A stretch of DNA of 64,000 nucleotides from Haloarcula pellucida (lineage in GTDB: Archaea > Halobacteriota > Halobacteria > Halobacteriales > Haloarculaceae): contig NZ_BMOU01000003.1 in assembly GCF_014647235.1 (NCBI RefSeq), positions 62,001-126,000 on the forward strand, read 5' to 3'. The notes under the pieces are model-generated. The model did no database searches, was not told where the DNA came from, and saw only the letters and a program-made list of their open reading frames with translations. Both the position numbers and the translations under genes were made by a program. Below, piece after piece: positions 1 to 7,173 of the stretch; position 1 is the stretch's first letter, and every line of letters starts with the position of its first letter.

Positions 1-141
1 GGTGCGGTCGGTGTGTGAATCGTTTCAATTGTTACTATAGTAGCGGCGCTCGTACGGGCGCTCGTAGACGACGGGCGAGAACGAGCCGTGACAGTACGTC
101 GAGTGGGTGACAGCCCAGCGTCCGAATCGGGAGTCCCGGCG

Positions 142-1074
142 TTAGCTCGCTGCCTGGTTGACCGGCGATGCGTCCGTTTCGTTCAGCGTGACCTGAACGG
201 AGTCACCGTCTTTCAGGACGTACGTGTTCGGGTCGACCTCCTCGCCGTCGACAGTGACGGTAAAGGACGTCTCGCTCCCGTTCCGCTGATAGACCGTCCC
301 GTTGTAGGTCATCGAGTCACCGGAGACCTCCATGCCGGGGAACGTCGAGATGGCGTAGGCGGCCGTGAGGTTCAGCGAGTGACCGTGCCAGCGGGCGGCG
401 TCCTCGTCGCCGTGGAAGTGGAAGGCCTCGGACGACATGACGTACCGCTCCTGCGTGAAGTCGACCGGTTCGCCGTCGACCGTCATGTTCAGTCGGCCGT
501 GCGGGTGCGGGTGCGACTGTTCGACGAGTCGTCCGGGGACCTCCTGGTCGTGGTCGTCGACGCGGACGACGATTTCGTGAGCGGGGTTCATGTCCTCAAG
601 TTCGTACTCGCTGGGGTCCTCGATCTCCGTGCCGGCGACCTGATACGTGATGGTCGTGTTCGTATCGCTCTCGTTGTACGTCTCGCCGTCGATCGTCAGC
701 GAGTCCGGCTCGGCCGTGACGTTTGCCGCTTCGAGCGCTTCGGCGAGCGTCAGCGGTTCCTCGGCTTCCCAGGTGTGTTCGTCGGTCTCGTTGAACGAGA
801 ACTTCGCACCCGGTTCGGTGTCGAGGTGCTTTTCCTGTCCTTCGACGACGACGAGCATCCGTCCCGAGAGTTCGGACGCGGCGTCCTCGCTCGTCGTGTT
901 CGTCTCCGTCTGCGCTTCGGTCGTCGCTTCGCTCGCCGTCGCTTCTTCGGTCGTTGCATCCGTCTCCGTCGGCGCCTCACCGTCGGAGCCACCGAGTGCG
1001 GAACACCCGGCCAGCAGCACCAGCAGCGCGGCGAGCACCGCCGTAATCTGTGAACGCGAAAGTTTGAGCGTCAT
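142..1074 (-). CDS. His-rich secreted lipoprotein (paralog A)
   Basis: This 310-aa protein begins with a signal peptide and lipobox (LAGC, Cys24), followed by a Ser/Thr/Glu-rich linker (residues 30-70). The rest is two similar units (about 100-175 and 232-300), each with an ALxxxxV segment, a GxxY segment, a (D)PxxY turn and a final DxVxV strand, so an internal duplication is visible. Between them lies a His cluster (HPHPH at 188-192, FHFHG at 219-222 onward, WHGHS at 229-233) that could bind metal. It is clearly paralogous to the lipoprotein at 6062-7051. The start is supported by a TATA-like box 29 nt upstream, giving a leaderless mRNA. The function is unknown and metal binding is inference. 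Confidence 0.85.
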   Translation of the reverse strand: MTLKLSRSQITAVLAALLVLLAGCSALGGSDGEAPTETDATTEEATASEATTEAQTETNTTSEDAASELSGRMLVVVEGQEKHLDTEPGAKFSFNETDEHTWEAEEPLTLAEALEAANVTAEPDSLTIDGETYNESDTNTTITYQVAGTEIEDPSEYELEDMNPAHEIVVRVDDHDQEVPGRLVEQSHPHPHGRLNMTVDGEPVDFTQERYVMSSEAFHFHGDEDAARWHGHSLNLTAAYAISTFPGMEVSGDSMTYNGTVYQRNGSETSFTVTVDGEEVDPNTYVLKDGDSVQVTLNETDASPVNQAAS

Positions 1075-1421
1075 GCGACCCCAGTTCGGTCCGTCGACGC
1101 CCTTATTACTCGGGCGGTAAATCCCACATAAACGTCAATGAGAATACTGTAGCAGTACGGTAACATCGAGAGCCACCGACTCCGGTAACCGCGCGTCCTC
1201 GGGGTGACATCACCCGAAAACGACGTGCCGGGGCGAGTAATAGAGCCTTACCGACGGCGATAGCCCGCGGTGACACGGAGGGCAGGTCACACGGTGAGAC
1301 CACGCCAGCGAGGCCGTCTGTGGGGCGTAGAGGAAGCGAGCGGACACGCAGCGCTGTCGTGTCAGTCGGCGCTAAGCATTAGCACTCAGTTAGTAATTGT
1401 CCGTGTGGCCAACCGGCGTGT
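1075..1421. other. Intergenic region between divergent genes
   Basis: It separates lipoprotein A (minus) from moxR (plus). It holds the minus-strand promoter at 1103-1121 and an AT-rich TTAGTAATTG element near 1392-1401, about 25 nt before moxR, which is a plausible TATA box. I see no other gene. Confidence 0.4.
1103..1121 (-). promoter_or_regulatory. Bipartite promoter of lipoprotein A
   Basis: On the minus strand this reads TTTACC, 7 nt, TAATAA, with the last A 29 nt before the ATG at 1074. It is one of the fixed-spacing sites discussed in the findings and implies a leaderless transcript. Confidence 0.6.
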
Positions 1422-2381
1422 ATGGACGTCACCGAGGCCGGAGACCGAGCAACGGCCGTATTGAGCGAGGTATCGAGCGCCGTCGTCGTCGACGAGGAAG
1501 TGCTGCGAATGATTCTGACCGGCGTCGTCTCGCGGGGCCACGTCCTATTGGAGGACGTTCCGGGGACCGGCAAGACGCTGACCGCACGGAGTTTCGCGAC
1601 GACGCTGGGACTCAGTTTCAACCGCATCCAGTTCACCCCCGACCTGCTCCCGACGGACATCACCGGGACGTACGTGTTCAACGAGAAGACCCGGGAGTTC
1701 GAGTTCAGCAGCGGCCCGATCTTCGCGAACGTCATCCTCGCCGACGAGATCAACCGCGCCTCACCGAAGACACAGGCCGCCCTGCTGGAGGCGATGGAGG
1801 AGGGACAGGTCACCATGGAGGGCGAAACCCACGACCTGCCCGAACCGTTCTTCGTCATCGCCACCCAGAACCCGGTCGAGAGCGGCGAGGGGACTTTCCC
1901 CTTGCCAGAGGCACAGAAGGACCGCTTCCTCGTGAAGACGAGTCTGGGCTACCCGCCGAAACCCGGCGAGCGGGAGCTACTAGACCGGCGTGATGCCCGT
2001 GACGACCAGACGCCGAGCGCCGAACGAGTGCTGACGACGGCGGCCGTCAGAGAGTGGCAACAGGTTCCCGAGCGAATCACCGTCCACGACGACCTGAAAG
2101 ACTACATCGTCGAGGTGGTGCGCGAGACGCGGATGGACCCTCGCGTGGAGGTCGGCATCTCTCCCCGGGGCTGTCAGCGGTTGTTCGAAGTCGCTCGGGG
2201 GTACGCCTCCCTGCAAGGTCGGACGTACGTCACGCCGGACGACGTCAAAGCCGTCGCCGACCCGGTACTGGCACACCGCATCGTGCTGACCCCCGACGCC
2301 ACCATCGACCAGACGACCAGTAGCGACGTGGTCGACGACGTCCTCGACGAGGTACCCGTCCCGAGCGTCGGTTACGAGTAG
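1422..2381 (+). CDS. moxR: MoxR-family AAA+ ATPase
   Basis: The 319-aa protein has the normal length of MoxR ATPases. Walker A (EDVPGTGKT) is at about residues 44-52 and Walker B with the following conserved stretch (VILADEINRASPKTQ) at about 104-118, then the sensor region with IATQNPVE and the C-terminal lid domain. MoxR proteins act as ATP-driven chaperones that activate partner proteins, and they are usually encoded with DUF58 and transglutaminase/DUF4129 proteins. Those partners are here but on the opposite strand, convergent, with the facing stop codons about 15 bp apart. A TATA-like element about 25 nt upstream fits a leaderless start. The substrate is unknown. Confidence 0.95.
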   Translation: MDVTEAGDRATAVLSEVSSAVVVDEEVLRMILTGVVSRGHVLLEDVPGTGKTLTARSFATTLGLSFNRIQFTPDLLPTDITGTYVFNEKTREFEFSSGPIFANVILADEINRASPKTQAALLEAMEEGQVTMEGETHDLPEPFFVIATQNPVESGEGTFPLPEAQKDRFLVKTSLGYPPKPGERELLDRRDARDDQTPSAERVLTTAAVREWQQVPERITVHDDLKDYIVEVVRETRMDPRVEVGISPRGCQRLFEVARGYASLQGRTYVTPDDVKAVADPVLAHRIVLTPDATIDQTTSSDVVDDVLDEVPVPSVGYE

Positions 2382-2396
2382 CGACGGAACGCCGGG

Positions 2397-3092
2397 TTAC
2401 CAGCGGAGCGCGACGGTCAGCAACACCACGGCGACGAACACCATCGCGAAGGAGGCAAGCGACAGTCCGTCGTTCGCGAACCCGCGGGCGAAGTGGACGA
2501 CGGCGACGCTGGCGACGCCGACGAGCGCGGTTCCGACGGCGTGGGTCGCTTCGAGACGCCACGTCGTGGCCCGCCGGCCCAGCTGTTCGCCGACGCCGAT
2601 GGCGTGTTCCCCGGCGTCCCACGCAACGATAGTCCCGACGGCAGTACCGAGCAACAGCGTCACGTCCGCCGTCCGGAACAACCCCGCGAGGACGACACAG
2701 GCAAAGAGGCCGCCGGTCCCCAGTTTGACGAGGGAGCGGGACCCATCGCCACGGACTGGGACGAGTGCGGCGGCGAGGACGGCCAGACCGAGAAACCCGG
2801 GGAGCAAGCGGAGTAACTCGCTCAACGGACCGCTCTGACTGCCGAAGCCACCGATAGCGACGGCACAGACGACGCCACCGACGAGCGCGACGGGGAGACC
2901 GACGATGCGATAGCCCGTGCGGTAGGCGACGGCGCCGAGGGTGACGGCACCCAAGCCGGCCAGTTCGACCGCCAGCCACGTGCCGACACCCGTCCCCTCG
3001 CCGGCCAGTGCGAGGAGGACGGCGACGGCGGCGGTCACAGCGAGGACGCTACTGACGGGCGCGGGTCGCGGGTTCGAGTGCGTCGCGTTCAT
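2397..3092 (-). CDS. Polytopic membrane protein of the MoxR/DUF58 locus
   Basis: This 231-aa protein is mostly hydrophobic, with about six or seven predicted TM segments separated by short polar loops and a short cytoplasmic N terminus. Its start overlaps the stop of the DUF58 gene by 4 bp (ATGA), so it is probably translationally coupled and is the last gene of the minus-strand operon. Proteins of this type are commonly found in this position in haloarchaea (I recall an annotation as DUF7519, number not checked). I see no catalytic motif, and its role in the MoxR system is unknown. Confidence 0.8.
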   Translation of the reverse strand: MNATHSNPRPAPVSSVLAVTAAVAVLLALAGEGTGVGTWLAVELAGLGAVTLGAVAYRTGYRIVGLPVALVGGVVCAVAIGGFGSQSGPLSELLRLLPGFLGLAVLAAALVPVRGDGSRSLVKLGTGGLFACVVLAGLFRTADVTLLLGTAVGTIVAWDAGEHAIGVGEQLGRRATTWRLEATHAVGTALVGVASVAVVHFARGFANDGLSLASFAMVFVAVVLLTVALRW

Positions 3093-4360
3093 CCGTGCAC
3101 GACCCCCGTTCGGCGGCGGAGCGTCGCAGAGAGTGGCTCGCTCGTCTCCCAGTCGACCGCGGTGACGTCGGACTGACGGAGGCGTCGTAGTCGGCTGTCT
3201 CGCTCGATGGTCGCCAACGCGCGGCCGCCGGCGTCGGTGTCGCTGACCGTCACGTCCGGCGAAATCACCGTCACGCGATGTCGTTCGGCCTCCAACCGCT
3301 GGACCGCCTCGACGACGTCGTCGCCGAGCAACGGCGAGACGACGAGCAGTTGGGTGTTATCGGAGAGACGCGCCAGCAGCGTCTCCACCTGCGCCTCGAC
3401 GTCGACCGTCGTCTCCGACGCGGGCGGTCGTGCCTCGAACGCCGAGTGCGTCGCCAGCAGTTCCTGTACCCGAAGCCGGTGGCGGCGGCCGCTGCTGGGC
3501 GGGAGCCAGAGGTCGTCACGCCCGAACACCGACAGGCCGAGGTGGTTCTGCCCGTCGAGAACCGTCTCGGCGAGTTGCTGTGCCGCGCCGACGGCCGCGA
3601 CGACGGCGTGTGGTTCGCCCTCGCGGCCCCGGTACGCCCCCGGCGTCGCGTCGACGACGACGACGACGCTCGCGGTCTGTTCCTCACGGAACTCTATCGT
3701 CGTCAGTTCGCCGGTCCGGGCGTAGCGGTTCCAGTCGACGCGGCCGACCGGGTCGCCCCGTCGGTACGACCGGGTCTGGTGAAACTCGGTGCCGCTCCCG
3801 CCGGAGTCGGCGGGGTTCTGCCCGGTCACGTCGAGGGTCTGTGACCGCAAGGGGGCTTCACCCACGTCAGTCGTACAGTCGACTTCGGTCTCCGTCTCTA
3901 CCTCGACCTCGACTTCGTGGCCGCCGCTCGGGTCGCGGGCGATGGCCGTCGCCGCCTCGAACCGGTGTCGACCTCGCTTTGCCTCCATCGTGTAGGAGAA
4001 CGAAGCGCGCTCGCCCGGTCGAAGCGCTGTGCCAAAGCGGGGCGTCCCCTCGGTCACGGCCAGCGCGGGCGGCACACCGTCGACCACACGCAGGTCGAAT
4101 ATCGGACGGTCGCCGACGTTCCGGACGGTCGTCGTCACGTCGACGGCCGTCCCGGCCTGCGGGTTCTCCTCGCTCACGCGACGCTCGACGTCGAGGCGCG
4201 GCTCCGACACCGACGAGAGGCGCGGGTACACCGCGTAGACGACCCCGAGCGTCGACAGCAAGAGCAACAGCGGGCGCTTCGCGAGCAACCCGACGCCGGC
4301 GGCCCCAAGCGTGAGGACGAGGATGCCGCGCCAGCGGTGGGTTCGGCGGGCGTCACTCAT
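3089..4360 (-). CDS. DUF58 domain-containing protein
   Basis: The 423-aa protein starts with two closely spaced hydrophobic segments (about residues 10-45), followed by an extracytoplasmic beta-rich region. It then has the DUF58 core with the signature RxYxxGDxxxxVDWxxxARTGEL and a following VVVVVDATP strand reminiscent of a vWA fold. DUF58 proteins are standard partners of MoxR ATPases. The gene overlaps its upstream neighbour (stop of this operon member at 4357) and its downstream neighbour by 4 bp each, a compact operon. The biochemical function is not established for the family. Confidence 0.92.
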   Translation of the reverse strand: MSDARRTHRWRGILVLTLGAAGVGLLAKRPLLLLLSTLGVVYAVYPRLSSVSEPRLDVERRVSEENPQAGTAVDVTTTVRNVGDRPIFDLRVVDGVPPALAVTEGTPRFGTALRPGERASFSYTMEAKRGRHRFEAATAIARDPSGGHEVEVEVETETEVDCTTDVGEAPLRSQTLDVTGQNPADSGGSGTEFHQTRSYRRGDPVGRVDWNRYARTGELTTIEFREEQTASVVVVVDATPGAYRGREGEPHAVVAAVGAAQQLAETVLDGQNHLGLSVFGRDDLWLPPSSGRRHRLRVQELLATHSAFEARPPASETTVDVEAQVETLLARLSDNTQLLVVSPLLGDDVVEAVQRLEAERHRVTVISPDVTVSDTDAGGRALATIERDSRLRRLRQSDVTAVDWETSEPLSATLRRRTGVVHG

Positions 4361-4995
4361 CTGGGGCGCCCCCGTGTTCCGTCGTGGCGCTCGACGATGG
4401 CGGCCATCGTCCGCCGGGCGCGATACCGTATCGGCGTCTCGCCGCGGGCGAGCGCCGTCAGGGCGGTCCCGACGACGTCGCTACCCTCGTCGTGAGCCAG
4501 AAACCGGGCCGCGACCGGGTCCTCGGTCCACGACCCCTCGGCGACGGCCGTCGCGGCCTTCGCTTCGGGCCATCCGCGTTCGGCGGCGACCGTCCGGACG
4601 GCCGCCTGTCGGAGGCGCTCTCTCACCGCGTCACGGGACTGCCGACCGACGACAGGGAGGAGGGGGCGCCACCCGTCGAGTTGCTCGTCGAAGCGCTCAC
4701 CCGGTTCCGGCGCCGGCGTCGGCTGTTCGACCGCCGGCATCTGCCGCACGCGGACGCTGTCAGTACTCGTGAGGAACACCAACGCCCCCAGCGCGACGGC
4801 CACACCGCCGAAGACCATCACGAGGAGGTAGTCGTTGTCGACGCCGTCGCGAAGCGAAGAGACGACGCCGCCGGCGAGGTCCCCCGCCGTGACGAACGCG
4901 CCGACCATGACGAGGAACCCGACGCCACCGAGGACGATGCGCGCCCACGGGAAGTCCTCGAGGCCGTCGAGACCGAGGTCCGTCGGCTCAGTCAT
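4357..4995 (-). CDS. Two-TM membrane protein of the MoxR/DUF58 operon
   Basis: With the start at 4995 the protein is 212 aa (MTEPTDLGLDG...). A longer reading frame exists, but its extra N terminus is basic and Ser-rich, unlike a haloarchaeal protein. Two TM helices lie at about residues 20-42 and 58-80, followed by a cytoplasmic Arg/Ala/Glu-rich helical domain. The start overlaps the end of the DUF4129 gene by 8 bp, and its stop overlaps the DUF58 start by 4 bp. I recall the family as DUF7269 (unchecked). No enzymatic motif is seen. Confidence 0.8.
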   Translation of the reverse strand: MTEPTDLGLDGLEDFPWARIVLGGVGFLVMVGAFVTAGDLAGGVVSSLRDGVDNDYLLVMVFGGVAVALGALVFLTSTDSVRVRQMPAVEQPTPAPEPGERFDEQLDGWRPLLPVVGRQSRDAVRERLRQAAVRTVAAERGWPEAKAATAVAEGSWTEDPVAARFLAHDEGSDVVGTALTALARGETPIRYRARRTMAAIVERHDGTRGRPR

Positions 4996-5833
4996 CGTAC
5001 TGCCCCGTCGAGCGGCGGAGGTACGTCGACGCCTCGCGAACGTCGCTGGTCGTGACGGCCCGCTCGCCGTATCGGACGTCCTCGAACAGGTCGGTGAGTT
5101 TCCGGACCGGTTCGCTGTGCAACCCGGCCTGTGCGACTGCCTCCGCGCGTTCGCGGGGCGTGAGCGACGGGTCGTCGGCGACCCCTGCACGGGAGACCAT
5201 CTCCAGCCACGTGCGCTCTATCTCGTTCTCCGGAGAGCGCGTGGGCACCGTCGTCGTGGCCGCCCGAGCGTCGGTGTCTGTGCCCTCGCGGCCGAGATAC
5301 GCACGGAGTTGGTCGAGAAGCAACTGACGCTTGTAAACGCCGAGTGCGATAGCGCCCAATACCGCCAACAGGGCCACCACAGCGAGCAGTCGTTCGAACA
5401 GTCGTCGGAGCAAGTCGAGCAGACTGTCGACCGGGCCGCCCGGCCCGAGGCCGGCCTGTCTCGTCAGCCCGCTCTGAGAGCCATCCGAATCGGCGGACTG
5501 TCCGGAACTCTCGCCCGCGCCGTCACCCGAATCCGACGTAGACTGACCAGACCGGTCGTCGGTAGGACGTGCGTCCCGACCTCGTTGGTTGCCGTCCGCC
5601 GAGGGGTTGCTCGTCGTACCCGAGTCACCTTGCGTGTCGCTCTGTCCCCCGGACTGGAGTGCGTTTTTGACCTGGTCGGCCTGCTCCGACGGAAGCGGGA
5701 GCGATTCGGTGTCGACGTCGACGACGTCGTCGGGGTTCCCCGGCACCGCGGTGTCGAGAGACGCCGCCATACTCACCATCGCGAACAGACAACAGCCAGC
5801 GAACAGGAGGGTGATTACGTTCTGGGAGTTCAT
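4988..5833 (-). CDS. DUF4129 domain-containing membrane protein
   Basis: The 281-aa protein has an N-terminal signal or anchor segment (residues 5-25), a Ser/Gly/Asp-rich low-complexity linker (about 60-125), one TM helix near 140-165, and a C-terminal cytoplasmic DUF4129-like domain. That domain carries the typical RxW pattern and the TPRERAEAVA...LTDLFEDVRYG segment. DUF4129 normally occurs at the C terminus of transglutaminase-like proteins in MoxR loci; here the transglutaminase part is absent. This is the first gene of the minus-strand operon 5833-2397. Candidate TATA elements lie near 5900 and at 5987-6005. Confidence 0.87.
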   Translation of the reverse strand: MNSQNVITLLFAGCCLFAMVSMAASLDTAVPGNPDDVVDVDTESLPLPSEQADQVKNALQSGGQSDTQGDSGTTSNPSADGNQRGRDARPTDDRSGQSTSDSGDGAGESSGQSADSDGSQSGLTRQAGLGPGGPVDSLLDLLRRLFERLLAVVALLAVLGAIALGVYKRQLLLDQLRAYLGREGTDTDARAATTTVPTRSPENEIERTWLEMVSRAGVADDPSLTPRERAEAVAQAGLHSEPVRKLTDLFEDVRYGERAVTTSDVREASTYLRRSTGQYDD

Positions 5834-5986
5834 TGCTCCTCGATGAGCCAGTCGCCGTTCAGGCCCAGTCGGTCGTTCGTCGGATAGAGTTTTGATAGTG
5901 ATAATACGCCGGTGGAATTAAGTTGGTTCCCGAATATGGGTGACGTAGAACGCATTGTCTGTGATTCGTAACTGCTCTAAACGGCG

Positions 5987-6005
5987 TTATTATACACCAG
6001 ATAAG
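5987..6005 (-). promoter_or_regulatory. Bipartite promoter-like site upstream of the DUF4129 operon
   Basis: The minus strand reads CTTATC, 7 nt, TAATAA. Transcription would start near 5960, leaving about 125 nt of leader before 5833. A second AT-rich element (GTATTATC on the minus strand, near 5900) is closer, so the active promoter is uncertain. Confidence 0.45.
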
Positions 6006-6009
6006 TGGT

Positions 6010-6028
6010 TCTATCAGGCCGGTAATAA
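6010..6028 (+). promoter_or_regulatory. Bipartite promoter of lipoprotein B
   Basis: The plus strand reads TCTATC, 7 nt, TAATAA, ending 34 nt before the ATG at 6062. It is divergent from the minus-strand site at 5987-6005, only 4 bp away, so the two could compete or be co-regulated. Confidence 0.55.
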
Positions 6029-6061
6029 ACCGTTCTCCAGTCCTGCCAATACTCGATACTG

Positions 6062-7051
6062 ATGTTTGGCATATCGAAACGGCGGTTACTCGCACTACTC
6101 GTCGCAGGGCTGTTCGTACTCGGGGCCGGGTGTGCCGGCCTCGGTGCGAGCGAAGGTGGGTCCAACGCGACGGCGACCGACGAAACGACTGCGGCGGCGA
6201 CCGAAGCGGCGACGACGGAACACGCGTCGTCCACGGAACAGTCGGCAGAGAGTGGTAGTCACGACGACGGTCACGATCACAGTCACGGCGCCGAGGAGAC
6301 CTCGACGTCGACACCGACGTCGGCCGCAGACGCCGACGGAACCGACGCGACGGCCACGGGGAAGATGACCGTCGTCGTCGCCGCGGACGAACTCGACTTG
6401 CCGTCCCGTGACGAGTCGGGCGATGGCTTCGATATGGCAAACGACCCCCACACGTGGGTCGCCGAGTCGAACGTGACGCTGGCCGAGTCGCTGTCGCGGG
6501 TCGGCGTCGACGCACAGGCGAACTCGCTCACGATCGACGGAGAGACGTACGATGAGTCGACGAACGGAACGGATATCTACTACCGCGTCAACGGCGAGGA
6601 AGTCGACCCGACGACCGTCACGCTCGAAGACGGCGATCAGGTGTGGGTCACCGTGGAGACGGCCGACATGAACGCCGCCGTTCCGGGGAACTACATCGAC
6701 AACGAACAACAGCACGTCCACGGCGGCATGACCGTCACCGTCGATGGCGAGGACGTCGACTTCAGCCGGTCGAAGTACCAGTCGAACGACCGGCACTTCC
6801 ACTTCGAGGGCGGTGAGGGCGAGTACTGGCACGCTCACTCCTCGAACATCACGCTCGACTACGCCCTCGACTCGCTCAACGGCGTCAACGTCACCGAAGA
6901 CTCGATTACGTTCAACGGGACGACCTACGACAGCAGCGAGTCTGACACGACCATCGCCATCGAGGTCGACGACGAGCGAGTCCAGCCGAGCGAGTACTTC
7001 CTGAAAGACGGCGACGACGTCCAGATCACCATCGAGCGAACGGAGGACTGA
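6062..7051 (+). CDS. His-rich secreted lipoprotein (paralog B)
   Basis: The 329-aa protein has a signal peptide with lipobox (GAGC) near residue 24 and a Thr/Ala/Glu linker that includes a His/Asp cluster (HDDGHDHSHG) near residues 66-75. Then come two homologous beta-rich units separated by a second His cluster (DRHFHFEGG and YWHAHS). It shares the domain order and many residues with lipoprotein A at 142-1074, but A lacks the N-terminal His/Asp cluster. The His pattern suggests Zn, Cu or Ni binding outside the cell, which is inference. The pair flanks the MoxR locus on both sides. Confidence 0.87.
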   Translation: MFGISKRRLLALLVAGLFVLGAGCAGLGASEGGSNATATDETTAAATEAATTEHASSTEQSAESGSHDDGHDHSHGAEETSTSTPTSAADADGTDATATGKMTVVVAADELDLPSRDESGDGFDMANDPHTWVAESNVTLAESLSRVGVDAQANSLTIDGETYDESTNGTDIYYRVNGEEVDPTTVTLEDGDQVWVTVETADMNAAVPGNYIDNEQQHVHGGMTVTVDGEDVDFSRSKYQSNDRHFHFEGGEGEYWHAHSSNITLDYALDSLNGVNVTEDSITFNGTTYDSSESDTTIAIEVDDERVQPSEYFLKDGDDVQITIERTED

Positions 7052-7053
7052 CG

Positions 7054-7173
7054 ATGGCGGCTCGCCCGCCTACGCACGACGGATCGGACCGGCAGACACC
7101 AACGGTGCCGAGTCGTCAGTCGGTGGGCGCGGTAATCGGTCACCAGACGGCGACGCCCCGCCCGACAGTCTAA
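7054..7173 (+). CDS. Possible small ORF coupling lipoprotein B to the Bat-like regulator
   Basis: A 39-codon frame starts 2 nt after the lipoprotein stop, preceded by GGAGG with about 8 nt spacing, and ends with TAATG overlapping the start of the next gene. The position and Shine-Dalgarno match support translation and coupling. The peptide is Pro/Thr/Arg/Gln-rich and not acidic, which argues against a conserved protein. It may only be a translated linker. Confidence 0.3.
   Translation: MAARPPTHDGSDRQTPTVPSRQSVGAVIGHQTATPRPTV

Noticed and set aside
3430-4314. Plus-strand Arg-rich frame over the DUF58 gene
   Set aside because: Composition is typical of an out-of-frame reading of GC-rich DNA; the DUF58 motifs are on the minus strand.
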